Positions 45,041 to 54,675 of a stretch of 64,000 nucleotides of DNA are shown here, one piece after another. The translations under genes and the position numbers were made by a program. Numbering within the stretch: the stretch's first letter is position 1; each line of letters starts with the position of its first letter. This stretch comes from Sphingopyxis jiangsuensis (GTDB lineage Bacteria; Pseudomonadota; Alphaproteobacteria; Sphingomonadales; Sphingomonadaceae), in NCBI RefSeq assembly GCF_016734905.1, contig NZ_JAERPO010000002.1, positions 453,524-517,523 on the forward strand. Reading direction: 5' to 3'. The notes under the pieces are model-generated. The model was not told the DNA's origin. It was given only the letters and a program-made list of their open reading frames with translations, and searched no databases.

Positions 45041-46843
45041 TCAATACACCCGCGCCTTCGGCTTGATATAGTCGACGTCGTCGGACAGCGTATATTCGTG
45101 GACCGGGCGATAGTCGATCTTGACCCCGCCGCCCTTGCCGCCCCAGCCGTCGAACCAGGCAACCGTGTGCTTCATCCAGTTCGCATCGTCGCGGTTAGGG
45201 AAATCCTCGTGCGCGTGGGCGCCGCGGCTTTCCTTGCGGTTGTGCGCCGAATGCATCGTCACTGCCGCCTGCGCGATCAGATTGTCGAGCTCGAGCGTTT
45301 CGACGAGATCGGTGTTCCAGATGAGGCTGCGGTCGGTGACATGGATGTCCTGCATCCGCGCATAGGTCTTCGCGAGCTTGTCCTTGCCCTCCGCCATCAG
45401 CTCGTCGGTGCGGAACACCGCCGCGTGCGCCGACATCGCGCGCTGCATTTCGGTGCGCACCTCGGCGGTCGGCGACCCGCCGTTCGCATTGCGGAAATGG
45501 TCGAGACGCGACAGCGCGAAATCGGCGCTGTCCTTTGCCAGCGCGGGCTGCGCCGCATTGGGCGTGAGCAGCTCCTTGAGCCGGTGTCCGGTCGCGCGGC
45601 CGAAGACGACAAGGTCGATAAGGCTGTTCGAACCGAGGCGGTTGGCGCCGTGGACCGACACGCAGGCCGCTTCGCCGACCGCGAACAGGCCGGGAACGAC
45701 GGTGTCGGGGCCGTCCTTGCCGAGCGTGACGACTTCGCCACGATAGTTACAGGGGATGCCGCCCATATTGTAATGGACCGTCGGCACGACGGGGAGCGGC
45801 TGGCGCGTCAGGTCGACGCCCGCGAAAATCTTTCCGCTCTCGGTAATCCCCGGCAGGCGCTCGGCGAGCACCTTTGGGTCGATATGGTCGAGGTGGAGAT
45901 AGATATGGTCCGAATGCGGGCCGACGCCGCGCCCCTCGCGGATTTCGAGCGCCATCGAGCGCGACACGACGTCGCGCGACGCGAGATCCTTTGCCGACGG
46001 GGCGTAGCGTTCCATGAAGCGCTCGCCTTCGGAGTTGGTGAGATAGCCGCCCTCGCCGCGCGCGCCTTCGGTGATGAGCACGCCCGCGCCGTAAATGCCG
46101 GTCGGGTGGAACTGGACAAATTCCATGTCCTGCAGCGGAAGCCCTGCGCGCAGCACCATGCCGCCACCGTCGCCGGTGCAGGTATGCGCCGAGGTCGCGG
46201 TGAAATAGGCGCGGCCGTAGCCGCCGGTTGCGAGGACGACGGCCTGGCTGCGGAAGCGGTGGATGCTGCCATCCTCCATGCACAGCGCGATGACGCCGCG
46301 GCACACGCCGTCTTCCATGATCAGGTCGAGCGCGAAATATTCGATGAAGAAGTCGGCGTCATATTTCAGCGACTGCTGATAGAGCGCGTGGAGCATCGCG
46401 TGCCCCGTACGGTCGGCGGCGGCGGCGGTGCGCTGCACCGGCGGGCCTTCGCCCATATTCTGCATATGGCCGCCGAACGGGCGCTGATAGATGGTGCCGT
46501 CGGCGTTGCGGCTGAACGGCACGCCTGCGTGCTCGAGTTCATAGACCGCCTGCGGCGCCTCGCGCACCATATATTCGATCGCGTCCTGGTCGCCGAGCCA
46601 GTCGGAGCCCTTGACCGTGTCGTACATGTGCCACGTCCAATGGTCGGGCGAATTGTTGCCGAGGCTGGCGGCGATGCCGCCCTGCGCCGCGACGGTGTGG
46701 CTGCGCGTCGGGAACACCTTGGTGATGCAGGCGGTCTTCAGCCCCGCCTCTGCGCTGCCCATCGTGGCGCGCAGGCCCGAGCCGCCGGCGCCGACGACGA
46801 CGGTGTCATAGACATGATCGATAATCTTGTAGGCGTCGCTCAT
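45041..46843 (-). CDS. sdhA: Succinate dehydrogenase flavoprotein subunit
   Basis: A 600-aa FAD subunit of complex II that oxidises succinate to fumarate. Landmarks are [15 protein letters not shown] (Rossmann), [11 protein letters not shown] with the His that links FAD covalently, the HPTGIYGAG region and active-site segments around [19 protein letters not shown]. It is last in the sdhC-sdhD-sdhA operon. No sdhB follows; the next gene downstream is on the opposite strand. Confidence 0.96.
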   Translation of the reverse strand: MSDAYKIIDHVYDTVVVGAGGSGLRATMGSAEAGLKTACITKVFPTRSHTVAAQGGIAASLGNNSPDHWTWHMYDTVKGSDWLGDQDAIEYMVREAPQAVYELEHAGVPFSRNADGTIYQRPFGGHMQNMGEGPPVQRTAAAADRTGHAMLHALYQQSLKYDADFFIEYFALDLIMEDGVCRGVIALCMEDGSIHRFRSQAVVLATGGYGRAYFTATSAHTCTGDGGGMVLRAGLPLQDMEFVQFHPTGIYGAGVLITEGARGEGGYLTNSEGERFMERYAPSAKDLASRDVVSRSMALEIREGRGVGPHSDHIYLHLDHIDPKVLAERLPGITESGKIFAGVDLTRQPLPVVPTVHYNMGGIPCNYRGEVVTLGKDGPDTVVPGLFAVGEAACVSVHGANRLGSNSLIDLVVFGRATGHRLKELLTPNAAQPALAKDSADFALSRLDHFRNANGGSPTAEVRTEMQRAMSAHAAVFRTDELMAEGKDKLAKTYARMQDIHVTDRSLIWNTDLVETLELDNLIAQAAVTMHSAHNRKESRGAHAHEDFPNRDDANWMKHTVAWFDGWGGKGGGVKIDYRPVHEYTLSDDVDYIKPKARVY

Positions 46844-47232
46844 GCCGCCGTTCCCCCGCCAAGCGCGATGCGGACGATGGCAAAGATGCCGTATGCGGCG
46901 CCGCCGATCGCATAGAAATTCAGGACGACGAGCGCGAGCAGCCGCGTCGCTTCGCCGTGGACATAATCCTCGATCAGCACCTGAAGCCCGAGGCGCAGGT
47001 GCCAGAAGACGCTGACGACGAGCAGGATCAGCGCGAGCGCAACCGTCGGGTTCGACGCCCAGCGCAGCACGGCGCCATGATCGCCGAGCGGCAGGCGGAG
47101 CAGCGATACGACGAACCAGCTGACGAGCAGGACGTTGCCGAGCGCGGTCAGCCGCTGTTGCAGCCAGTGGTGCGAGCCATGCTGCGCCGACCCGAGGCCG
47201 CGGACCTTGCCGAGATGCGTGCCGTTACCCAT
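46840..47232 (-). CDS. sdhD: Succinate dehydrogenase membrane anchor subunit D
   Basis: A 130-aa membrane anchor with three transmembrane helices. [18 protein letters not shown] holds the likely heme b ligand His and the quinone-site Asp-Tyr. It overlaps sdhA by four bases and sdhC by eight. I chose the ATG at 47232; the longer frame runs into sdhC. Confidence 0.92.
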   Translation of the reverse strand: MGNGTHLGKVRGLGSAQHGSHHWLQQRLTALGNVLLVSWFVVSLLRLPLGDHGAVLRWASNPTVALALILLVVSVFWHLRLGLQVLIEDYVHGEATRLLALVVLNFYAIGGAAYGIFAIVRIALGGGTAA

Positions 47233-47668
47233 TGACTGCCTCCGCAAGGATGTAGAGCCACACCGCAGCCGTCGCGACCACGGCGGCAATCATGACCAGC
47301 GCCGACCAGAGCTTGTTCGTCTTGAGCTCATAGCCCGCGCCGGTGTCGAGGACGAGGTGGCGCAGTCCCGAGAAGAGATGCTGGAAAAAGGCCCAGGTCA
47401 GCCCGACGAGGACGATTTTGCCGAGGATATTGGTGATTTTATGGACGGTTCCAGCGTCGGGATCGTGCCACACGCAGGCGACGAACGCCGCATAGGCATC
47501 GGGACCGGCGGCGATCGCGCCGAGCCAGGCGAGGAACATCAGCGCGCCGACGATGGCGAGCCCGTCACCGCTTACCCGGTGAAAGATCGAGACCGCCATG
47601 TGCGGCCCCCATTTATACACCTGCAGGTGCGGTGAAAGCGGTCGCCCGCCCGGTTGATTGCCAGCCAT
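47225..47668 (-). CDS. sdhC: Succinate dehydrogenase cytochrome b556 subunit
   Basis: A 147-aa cytochrome b subunit. RPLSPHLQVYKWGPHMAVSIFHRVSG is the N-terminal signature and FSGLRHLVLDTG contains the heme ligand His. Three membrane helices follow. It is the first gene of the operon. The upstream 431 bases to the next gene are occupied mainly by a MITE. Confidence 0.94.
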   Translation of the reverse strand: MAGNQPGGRPLSPHLQVYKWGPHMAVSIFHRVSGDGLAIVGALMFLAWLGAIAAGPDAYAAFVACVWHDPDAGTVHKITNILGKIVLVGLTWAFFQHLFSGLRHLVLDTGAGYELKTNKLWSALVMIAAVVATAAVWLYILAEAVNG

Positions 47669-47741
47669 ATCAGCCCCGTTCCGTGACTCTGTCGGTCGAT
47701 GGGCGCGGTTTAACGCGGTCGGCGCGATATGCAATTGATTA

Positions 47742-48005
47742 GGCTCAGGACCCATTAATTATGCGTTCGAGGTTTGAAGCGATTTTGTTCAGTGCGAGGA
47801 GGCAAGACGACGGAATATGTCGATATTTCGAGGCTTGCCGACGGAGCAATGGACAAAATCGGTCAAATCCCGGAGGGACGCCGAAATGGCTTCGATCTCG
47901 GGCCCGCGCGGCCTTGCGGGTAGCGATGCTACCCGCTGCACCCGCCCGGACCCGATATCTTCGCCATTTCGACGCCTCGAACGCGTAATTAATGGGTCCT
48001 GAGCC
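47742..48005. mobile_element. 264-bp MITE with 31-bp inverted ends
   Basis: The ends GGCTCAGGACCCATTAATTA and the reverse complement at the right are identical for 20 bases, then one mismatch and ten more identical bases (47742-47772 and 47975-48005). The element is flanked by TA on both sides within TTAA. The middle has a perfect 9-bp stem (47916-47936). No transposase is encoded; small frames inside show no protein similarity I recognise. Insertion at NTAN with TA duplication suggests mobilisation by an IS630/Tc1-type transposase. It fills most of the gap between sdhC and the GntA-like gene. Confidence 0.8.
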
Positions 48006-48099
48006 TAAGGCTGTCCCGGCGGAAAGTTTGTTGATGCGACCGCCGACAATTGACAGCGCCTTGACGCAGCCTTTGGATTTCGCGTGCGTTATCGGCATC

Positions 48100-48792
48100 A
48101 TGACAACCGACGCGCTCGACCGCACCGCCGCCCCCGACCTTTCATCCCGTTTTCGGAAATTTATCGGCGCCCCCGATTTTCCCTGCGTCGGAGCCAAATC
48201 CGCCCTCGCCAACGACATGCTCCGCATATTCGAGGCGCGCGACCTGACCAGCGGCTGGAACGACCTGCAGATCCATCGCGAACTCGTCGAATGGGCGCGT
48301 TCCTATAAGGATGATCCGACCGGATTTCGGAGCTTTTCGGTGATTTTCGCAGGCCCCGACGATCTGGACGAGGCGGCGTTCGAGGAGGCGTTATGGACGC
48401 GGATCCAGTCGCTCGCCGACAAGGATGCGTGGAAGGGCCTGCGCCATGACGCCCGCGTGTCGCCCGACCCCGACAATCCGCATTTCGGACTGAGCTTCGG
48501 CGGCGAGGCCTATTTCGTCGTCGGCCTGCATCCGCGCGCCTCGCGCCCCGCGCGGCGGTTCGAGCGTCCGGCACTGATTTTCAACCTGCACGACCAGTTC
48601 GAGCGCCTGCGCGCCGAGGGACGCTATGAGCGCATGCGCGAGCGCATATTGGCGCGCGACGCCGAACTGGCGGGAAGCATCAACCCGATGATAGCACGCC
48701 ACGGCGAGGCGAGCGCGGCGGCGCAATATAGCGGCCGGCGCGTCGGCGACGACTGGCAATGCCCGTTCCGCGATCCACGGAACGCCGCATGA
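48100..48792 (+). CDS. YqcI/YcgG (GntA-like) heme-type oxygenase family protein
   Basis: A 230-aa protein of the YqcI/YcgG family. The family start is FIGAPDFPCVGAKSALAND, followed by GFRSFSVIFAGPDDLDEAAFEEALW and FNLHDQFERLRAEGRYERMRERIL. Named members include GntA, a heme-dependent N-hydroxylase of a guanidino compound in guanitoxin synthesis. I infer an oxygenase-like function, but the substrate is unknown. It overlaps the DUF1989 gene by ATGA. I chose the ATG at 48100; the longer frame begins within the MITE. Confidence 0.82.
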   Translation: MTTDALDRTAAPDLSSRFRKFIGAPDFPCVGAKSALANDMLRIFEARDLTSGWNDLQIHRELVEWARSYKDDPTGFRSFSVIFAGPDDLDEAAFEEALWTRIQSLADKDAWKGLRHDARVSPDPDNPHFGLSFGGEAYFVVGLHPRASRPARRFERPALIFNLHDQFERLRAEGRYERMRERILARDAELAGSINPMIARHGEASAAAQYSGRRVGDDWQCPFRDPRNAA

Positions 48793-49373
48793 TTGCCGAA
48801 ATCCCCCCGCGATCGGGAACGGCATTTCGTTTGGCGGCCGGGCAGCATCTGCGCGTGATCGATCCTGAAGGCGGGCAGGTGAGCGACATGCTGGCCTTTG
48901 CCGCCGACGACCCGCGCGAGGCGCTGTCGAACGGACGCACCTTTGATTATGAAGAGACGATCCGCCTGGGCGAAGGCAACCGCTTGTGGTCGAACCGTTC
49001 GCGCCCGCTGCTGGAGATCGTCGAGGATCGCGCCGGGCTGCACGACTTTCTGCTGACGCCGTGCAGCGAGGCGACGTTCCGCCATTTTTACCCCGGAAAA
49101 CCCGTTCACCGGGGCTGTTTCGGCAATCTGGCCGAAGCGCTGGCGCCTTTCGGCATCGAACCCGACGCGATCCCGGTGGCGTTCAACATCTTCATGAATG
49201 TGCCGGTCGGGCGTGACGGTCGGATCAAGGTCGACCCGCCGACGACAAAGCCCGGCGACTTCATCCGGTTCCGCGCGCTCGCGGACCTGATTATCGGCCT
49301 CACGGCCTGTTCGGCCTATGACAGTTGCGGCGGCACGTTCAAACCGATCCATTATGCCATAGAGGCGGGTTGA
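48789..49373 (+). CDS. DUF1989 / urea carboxylase-associated family protein
   Basis: A 194-aa protein with DUF1989 landmarks: EGGQVSDMLAFAADDPREALSNGRTFDYEE, TPCSEATFRHFYPG with a conserved Cys, and NIFMNVPVGRDGRIKVDPPTTKPGDF. It also has TACSAYDSCGG near the end. The family is linked to guanidine and urea metabolism but its reaction is not settled. It is translated with the GntA-like gene, which suggests one small pathway. Confidence 0.85.
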   Translation: MIAEIPPRSGTAFRLAAGQHLRVIDPEGGQVSDMLAFAADDPREALSNGRTFDYEETIRLGEGNRLWSNRSRPLLEIVEDRAGLHDFLLTPCSEATFRHFYPGKPVHRGCFGNLAEALAPFGIEPDAIPVAFNIFMNVPVGRDGRIKVDPPTTKPGDFIRFRALADLIIGLTACSAYDSCGGTFKPIHYAIEAG

Positions 49374-49386
49374 GGCGGCGCGCCGC

Positions 49387-49614
49387 CTATTTCAGCTTGT
49401 CGCGGTTCGCATAGAGTAGCGCCGCGAGAACCGCGGCCGAGCCGATGCCGATGCCTGCGGCCGTTTTCCAGCCGATACCCCGGCGCGCCGGTGCATCGGC
49501 GCCGGCCTCGCTGGCGTCGGCAGCCTCCTTTTGCGCCTTCAGCTCGCGCATCGCGCGCAGCACCTCATTTTCTTCGGTTTCTTCGTGCGGGGGCTGCGCG
49601 CGTTCGTCGGTCAT
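49387..49614 (-). CDS. Small acidic membrane protein, unknown
   Basis: A 75-aa protein with a charged, Glu-rich N-terminus (ETEENEVLRAMRELKAQKEA) and one C-terminal transmembrane helix (TAAGIGIGSAAVLAALLYA). It is a tail-anchored-like layout. The family is not recognised. It sits 22 bases after ald on the same strand. The ATG at 49614 was chosen. Confidence 0.65.
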   Translation of the reverse strand: MTDERAQPPHEETEENEVLRAMRELKAQKEAADASEAGADAPARRGIGWKTAAGIGIGSAAVLAALLYANRDKLK

Positions 49615-49636
49615 CGTGTGGTCTCGGTCCTTTTCG

Positions 49637-50752
49637 TCAGGCAAGCGCCTGCTCGACAGGCACATAGTCGGTTCCGATCGCTTCGGCTACTGCCTCGAAC
49701 GTCACCTTTCCATTCCAAACGTTCAACCCCTGCGAAAGATGCACGTCGCGGCGAAGCGCTTCCTTCCACCCCAGATCGGCGATGCGCAGCGCGTGCGGCA
49801 AGGTGACGTTGTTGAGCGCATAGGTGCTGGTGCGCGCGACGGCGCCGGGCATGTTCGCGACGGCATAATGGACGATGCCGTCGACGATATAGGTCGGGTC
49901 GGCGTGCGTCGTCGGGTGGCTCGTCTCGAAACAGCCGCCCTGGTCGATCGCGACGTCGACGAGGACCGAACCCTGGCGCATCGTGCCGAGCATCTCGCGA
50001 TTGACGAGCTTGGGCGCTTCGGCGCCGGGGATGAGCACCGCGCCGATGACAAGGTCGGCCTCGGCAACGCATTCGGCGAGATTGGCGCGGTTCGAAAAGC
50101 GCGTCTTGGCGCGCGATTCAAAGAAGGTGCCGACGCGTTCGAGCACTTCGGGGTCGCGGTCGAGGATTGTCACGTCGGCGCCAAGCCCCGCCGCCATCTG
50201 CGCCGCGTTGAAGCCGACGACGCCGCCGCCGATCACGCACACCTTGCCCGGCGCGACGCCGGGGACGCCGCCGAGCAGCACGCCGCGGCCGCCGTGCGCC
50301 TTTTCGAGCGCCGTCGCGCCCGCCTGGATCGACATGCGCCCGGCAACCTGGCTCATCGGCTTGAGCAGCGGAAGCCCGCCATAGGGGCTGGTGACGGTTT
50401 CGTAGGCGATGCACACTGCGCCCGACTTCATCAGGTCGCGCGTCTGATCGGGATCGGGCGCGAGGTGGAGGTAGGTGTAGAGAATCTGTCCTTCGCGGAG
50501 CATCGCACGCTCGTTCGCCTGCGGCTCCTTGACCTTCACGACCATGTCGGAAGTCGCGAAGATTTCCTCTGCGGAACCGACGATTTCGGCACCCGCCTCG
50601 ACATAATGGCTGTCGTGCGCGCCGATGCCCTCGCCAGCGCCCGACTGAACGAGGACGCGGTGGCCATGTGCCGCGAGTTCGCGTGCGCTTTCGGGCGTCA
50701 GGCCGACGCGATATTCGTGATTCTTGATTTCCTTCGGGGTGCCGATGATCAT
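49637..50752 (-). CDS. ald: Alanine dehydrogenase
   Basis: A 371-aa NAD-dependent alanine dehydrogenase that interconverts alanine and pyruvate plus ammonia. [31 protein letters not shown] is the family start. [24 protein letters not shown] and [20 protein letters not shown] are further signatures. The ATG at 50752 follows GGTGGAGAG. An Lrp/AsnC regulator is divergent 156 bases away, the usual pairing for control of ald. Confidence 0.95.
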   Translation of the reverse strand: MIIGTPKEIKNHEYRVGLTPESARELAAHGHRVLVQSGAGEGIGAHDSHYVEAGAEIVGSAEEIFATSDMVVKVKEPQANERAMLREGQILYTYLHLAPDPDQTRDLMKSGAVCIAYETVTSPYGGLPLLKPMSQVAGRMSIQAGATALEKAHGGRGVLLGGVPGVAPGKVCVIGGGVVGFNAAQMAAGLGADVTILDRDPEVLERVGTFFESRAKTRFSNRANLAECVAEADLVIGAVLIPGAEAPKLVNREMLGTMRQGSVLVDVAIDQGGCFETSHPTTHADPTYIVDGIVHYAVANMPGAVARTSTYALNNVTLPHALRIADLGWKEALRRDVHLSQGLNVWNGKVTFEAVAEAIGTDYVPVEQALA

Positions 50753-50869
50753 CTGTCGCTCTCCACCTTGTTGTCGGCGTGGCGCAATCCGGCACGCTCG
50801 AGTCTGGCGGCGCTTATAGCAGCCCGCAAGCGCGATTTGCTTGCAATTCATCGTTGAGAAGAAGAGAAA

Positions 50870-50886
50870 CGCGCCAAATTTTCGCG
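50870..50886. promoter_or_regulatory. Near-palindrome before the Lrp gene, possible Lrp site
   Basis: CGCGCCAAATTTTCGCG is a near-palindrome with an AT-rich core, placed 23 bases before the lrp-like start in the gap shared with ald. Lrp/AsnC proteins bind short AT-cored dyads, so it may serve autoregulation and ald control. Confidence 0.35.
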
Positions 50887-50908
50887 TCAACGCCGGGATT
50901 CGCGCAAC

Positions 50909-51382
50909 ATGATTGATCGAACAGACGCCAAGCTGCTCACCATATTGCAGCGCGAGGGGCCGCGACCGGTCGCCGAACTCGGCGAGCGCGTCGGGCTGTC
51001 GCCGTCTGCATGCCATCGCCGCGTCCGCGCGCTGGAAGCGGCGGGCGTCATCGAAGGCTATGCGGCGCGATTGTCGCCCGCGTCCATCGGCCTTGGCCTC
51101 GATGTGTTCGTCGACATCAGCCTTACCTCGCAAAGCGAAGAGGCGCTGACCGCGTTCGAAAGCGCCGTCAAAAGTCACGACGAAATATTGGAGTGCCAGC
51201 TTTTGTCAGGCGCGTCCGATTACCGCCTGCGCGTCGCGGCGCGCAACGTCGCCGATTTCGACCGGCTGCACCGCCAATGCCTGTCGCGCTTGCCCGGCGT
51301 CGCCGCAATGCATAGCGCCTTCGCCTTGCGGACGATCAAGGCCTTTGAGGGCTATCCGGTCAGACCTGCCGAGCGCCGCTGA
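50909..51382 (+). CDS. Lrp/AsnC family transcriptional regulator
   Basis: A 157-aa regulator. The N-terminal helix-turn-helix is VAELGERVGLSPSACHRRVRALEAAGVIEGY; the C-terminal RAM domain begins near DVFVDISLTSQSEE. It binds an amino acid, likely alanine by context with divergent ald (AldR-like). The ATG at 50909 is the family-typical start. Confidence 0.92.
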   Translation: MIDRTDAKLLTILQREGPRPVAELGERVGLSPSACHRRVRALEAAGVIEGYAARLSPASIGLGLDVFVDISLTSQSEEALTAFESAVKSHDEILECQLLSGASDYRLRVAARNVADFDRLHRQCLSRLPGVAAMHSAFALRTIKAFEGYPVRPAERR

Positions 51383-51512
51383 ATTGTTGCGAACCCGCCT
51401 GGCTGGTTAACGACGATTTTACCAATTCCTCCGCATACCCCGGTGACAAAATTCGGGGACGAATGCGGACACCAAAGTTCGCGCGTCCGAGGTTTGGCGA
51501 GGGAAGAGGTTT

Positions 51513-52862
51513 ATGGCGAAGGAAAGTCCCATTCATAAGCAGCAGATCGACCCCATATTGATGGCGGACCGCTTTCCCTTTTACGACCTCGACGGACGGC
51601 TCGCCGCCGACGCCGCCGAAATTCACGAAATTGTTGCAGGCCGCGAGACGGAAATCGCGCTGGCCTATTGGGACGTGTTCAACAAGCTTCCCAACGTCCC
51701 GAAGATCGAAGGGACATTGTTCGACAAGCTGATGAAGGGCAGCGTTCACCAGGCGCGCATCAAATATGAGGATGTCGCAGGGCAGGAAACGGCAACGATC
51801 GCGTGCCAGAACACGCATGTCGCGCTGCGCACCGGCATCCCCATCGCCTCGATTCTCGCCTGCATCGCGCATAGCCAGGAGGTGACGATCAAATATATTG
51901 TCGAAGCCTGTGCCGACGATGCCGCACGGACGACGCGGCTGACGAGTGCGGTAAACCGGCTGGCGATGCTGGAAGCCGACATCATGCAGGCCTATGCCCA
52001 AAAGCTGAACAGCGCGGCGGTATCGAGCGAGCGTCAGACGATTGCGGGCGATTTCGACCGCTCGATTGCGTCGCTGGTCCAGGAAACCGACGCGGCGCGC
52101 CAACAGCTCGCCCGGCAGGCCGAATCGGCGGACCATGCCGCCAAGGGGATGATCGCGAAGACAAGCGAAGTCGCCGCCGCGTCCGAACAGTCGGCGATGG
52201 CGATGCGCGAAGCCGCGTCGACCGCCGCCGGCCTGATCCGCGCGATCGAGGATGCGCGCAGCGAGGTCGAGGCATCGGCCAGCGTCGCGACGCGCGCGTC
52301 CGAACAGGCGGGCGAAGCGGTCGTCATGTCGGAAGCGCTGTCGCACCATGCCCAGTCGATCGAATCGATCCTCGGGCTGATCCGCGAGATCGCCGGACAG
52401 ACCAACCTGCTCGCGCTCAATGCGACGATCGAGGCGGCGCGCGCGGGCGAATCTGGCCGCGGCTTCGCCGTGGTGGCGCAGGAGGTCAAGAGCCTGGCCA
52501 ACGAAACGGCGCGCGCGACCGACGATATTGCCGCCAAGATTACCGCGATTCAGCAGGCGACACGCGGGTCGGTGTCGGCGAACCAGTCGATCCAGCAGAC
52601 GATCGTCGAAGTGCAGGAGTCGGCGCAGCGCATCCGCGAAGCGATGGACGCGCAGGCGCAGACGGTGACGTCGATCACCGCCGCGGTAGACGAAACCGCG
52701 CTCGCCGCCGATTCGATGTCGTCGACGATCGCGAGCATCCGCAACGATTCGGGAATGGTCGCGGGCGAGATCAGCACGCTGAGCGAGGAGTTCGCACGGA
52801 TGGGCGCGCGGCTGCAGTCGCTGGAAAAGGCCGCGAGCGAGTTCAGCCGCCGGGTGGCGTAA
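51513..52862 (+). CDS. Soluble chemoreceptor with protoglobin-like sensor domain
   Basis: A 449-aa methyl-accepting signalling protein without a transmembrane segment. Residues about 25-165 look like a protoglobin/globin-coupled sensor domain; [11 protein letters not shown] puts His102 at the place of the proximal heme ligand. A coiled coil leads to the signalling hairpin [21 protein letters not shown] (292-312). It would report oxygen or another ligand to CheA/CheW. No che genes lie nearby. An AGAGG site precedes the ATG. Confidence 0.85.
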   Translation: MAKESPIHKQQIDPILMADRFPFYDLDGRLAADAAEIHEIVAGRETEIALAYWDVFNKLPNVPKIEGTLFDKLMKGSVHQARIKYEDVAGQETATIACQNTHVALRTGIPIASILACIAHSQEVTIKYIVEACADDAARTTRLTSAVNRLAMLEADIMQAYAQKLNSAAVSSERQTIAGDFDRSIASLVQETDAARQQLARQAESADHAAKGMIAKTSEVAAASEQSAMAMREAASTAAGLIRAIEDARSEVEASASVATRASEQAGEAVVMSEALSHHAQSIESILGLIREIAGQTNLLALNATIEAARAGESGRGFAVVAQEVKSLANETARATDDIAAKITAIQQATRGSVSANQSIQQTIVEVQESAQRIREAMDAQAQTVTSITAAVDETALAADSMSSTIASIRNDSGMVAGEISTLSEEFARMGARLQSLEKAASEFSRRVA

Positions 52863-52896
52863 CGCCGACGACGCCCTGACTCCTCCGGTCCCTATT

Positions 52897-52918
52897 GTCA
52901 TCCCGGCGCAGGCCGGGG
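52897..52918. repeat. Half copy of the GGCGCAGGCCGG intergenic repeat
   Basis: GTCATCCCGGCGCAGGCCGGGG forms a small hairpin 35 bases after the chemoreceptor stop. It resembles one half of the repeat at 59434-59511. It may act as a terminator. Confidence 0.55.
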
Positions 52919-52979
52919 GGACGAAATGAGGCGGACGCACGAGTTGGCAACGTCACCTCCCCTCCTCTATGGCGGGATC

Positions 52980-53672
52980 ATGACCACGCATATCCTGATC
53001 ACCGGCGCGAGCCGCGGCATCGGCGCGGCAATCGCCGACGCGCTCGCGCACCAGAACCACCGGATCGTCGCGCTGTCGAGCGCCGACGGCGACCTCGCCG
53101 ACCCCGATGTTCCGCCGCGCCTGTGGGCGGACAGCCTCGACACGCTCGACGGGCGTATCGACGTGCTGATCAACAATGCCGGCATTTTCGACGCGAACCC
53201 GATCACTGCCGCCGGCGACGAGTGGCTCGAGAAATGGAACCGCACGCTGCAGGTCAACCTGACCGCGGCGGCGTCGCTGTGCCGTCTGGCGGTGCTTCAC
53301 TGGCAGCAGACGGGCCTTGGCGGGCGGATCGTCAATATTGCGAGCCGCGCCGCCCATCGCGGCGACAGCCCCGCGCACTGGCATTATGCGGCGTCGAAGG
53401 CCGGAATGGTCGCGATGACCAAGACGATCGCACGCGCGCACGCGAAGGAAGGGATTCTCGCCTTTGCCATCTGCCCCGGCTTCACGATGACCGGGATGGC
53501 CGACGATTATCTGGAAAGCCGCGGCGGCGAAAAATTGCTTGCGGACATCCCGCTCGGCCGCGTCGCGATGCCGCAGGAGGTCGCCGAAATGGCGCGCTGG
53601 TGCGCGCTCGACGCGCCGCCGTCGATGACCGGCGCGGTGCTCGACGTGAATGGCGCTTCCTATGTGCGCTGA
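52980..53672 (+). CDS. SDR family NAD(P)-dependent oxidoreductase
   Basis: A 230-aa classical SDR. TGASRGIGAAIAD is the cofactor motif, NNAGIF the structural motif, and YAASK in HWHYAASKAGMVA the catalytic Tyr-Lys. GRIVNIASRAAHRG provides the catalytic Ser. The substrate is not predictable. It ends four bases before prmA, so the two are co-transcribed. The ATG at 52980 was chosen. Confidence 0.9.
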   Translation: MTTHILITGASRGIGAAIADALAHQNHRIVALSSADGDLADPDVPPRLWADSLDTLDGRIDVLINNAGIFDANPITAAGDEWLEKWNRTLQVNLTAAASLCRLAVLHWQQTGLGGRIVNIASRAAHRGDSPAHWHYAASKAGMVAMTKTIARAHAKEGILAFAICPGFTMTGMADDYLESRGGEKLLADIPLGRVAMPQEVAEMARWCALDAPPSMTGAVLDVNGASYVR

Positions 53673-53675
53673 CGC

Positions 53676-54647
53676 ATGAGCTGGGTCGTTTCGCTCCCCT
53701 GCACGCGCGACGAGGCCGAGGCATTGTCGGGCGAAATCCCTGCACTCGACGCGCTTTCCGAAGCGCCTGTGGTCGTCACGCGCGAGATCGACGAGGATGC
53801 CGGGTTGTGGCAGCTCGACGCCTATGTCGACGACCGGCCGAGCCCCGCGCTGCTCAAGCTGCTCCCGGCATTGGTTCCGAGCGCGGCGGGCAAGACGCCG
53901 GCCGTCGAGAAATTGCCCGAGGAAGATTGGGTCACGCTGTCGCAGCAGGGACTCGAACCCGTGCACGCCGGGCGCTTTTTCGTCCATACGAGCAGCTATG
54001 CCGACCGGGTTCCGCGGGGCAGCACCAGCTTCCTGATCGACGCGAGCCAGGCGTTCGGGACGGGCGGGCACGATACGACGGCGGGGTGCCTTGCGATGCT
54101 TGACCGGCTTGCGCACGCGGGCGCGGCGCCGCGCAACATTGCCGACATCGGCACCGGCACGGGGCTGCTCGCCTTTGCGGCGATGGCGCTGTGGCCGCGC
54201 GCACGGACGATCGCGTCCGACATCGACCCCGCGAGCATCGCGGTGACGCGCGACAATGCGGCGGTCAATGACATCGCGCTGGGGCGTGGTGGGGGGCGGC
54301 TGACGCTCGCGGTCGCGCCGGGGACCGACCATCCCGCGATCCGTCACCGCGCTCCCTATGACCTTGTCATCGCCAATATCCTCGCGGGGCCGCTGATCAC
54401 CCTGTCGCCCGACATAGCGGCGGCGACCGCGCCGGGCGGGCACGCGATTCTGGCGGGGCTGATCACGCGGCAGATGGACGATGTGCTCGCCGCCTATCGC
54501 GCGCACGGCTTTCGCCTGGCGGCGCGCGGCGGAAGCCGCGAATGGCCGTGCCTGCTGCTCGTCAAGCGGCGGCGATTCGGATACCGGCGCAAGGAACGCG
54601 CGCTCCACCGCGCCAATCCGGCCGATGCGAGTTTCGGGAGCTGGTGA
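53676..54647 (+). CDS. prmA: Ribosomal protein L11 methyltransferase
   Basis: A 323-aa SAM-dependent methyltransferase that trimethylates L11. Motif I is NIADIGTGTGLLAFAAMAL, the acidic loop is ASDIDPASIAVTRDNAAVN, and the catalytic NILAGPL is in DLVIANILAGPLI. The preceding DASQAFGTGGHDTT is the PrmA signature. The C-terminus is longer than in E. coli by about 25 residues. Confidence 0.93.
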   Translation: MSWVVSLPCTRDEAEALSGEIPALDALSEAPVVVTREIDEDAGLWQLDAYVDDRPSPALLKLLPALVPSAAGKTPAVEKLPEEDWVTLSQQGLEPVHAGRFFVHTSSYADRVPRGSTSFLIDASQAFGTGGHDTTAGCLAMLDRLAHAGAAPRNIADIGTGTGLLAFAAMALWPRARTIASDIDPASIAVTRDNAAVNDIALGRGGGRLTLAVAPGTDHPAIRHRAPYDLVIANILAGPLITLSPDIAAATAPGGHAILAGLITRQMDDVLAAYRAHGFRLAARGGSREWPCLLLVKRRRFGYRRKERALHRANPADASFGSW

Positions 54648-54652
54648 CTCCT

Positions 54653-54674
54653 CCCCTCCCGCAGGCGGGAGGGG
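54653..54674. terminator. Bidirectional hairpin between prmA and phhA
   Basis: CCCCTCCCGC and GCGGGAGGGG pair with a two-base loop in the 41-base convergent gap. It can end transcription from both sides. The same CCCCTCCC motif forms the hairpin at 12179, so these are a recurring terminator family. Confidence 0.65.
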
Positions 54675-54675
54675 C

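Noticed and set aside
45098-46915. A 605-codon plus-strand frame opposite sdhA.
   Set aside because: SdhA is unmistakable on the other strand. The long open frame is due to codon bias.
47817-48002. Small frames inside the MITE, as possible transposase fragments.
   Set aside because: They are short, of low complexity and lack DDE or helix-turn-helix patterns. The element is best seen as non-autonomous.
47992-48099. A longer start for the GntA-like gene within the MITE.
   Set aside because: The family N-terminus aligns from just after the ATG at 48100. The extension is MITE sequence and unlike the family.
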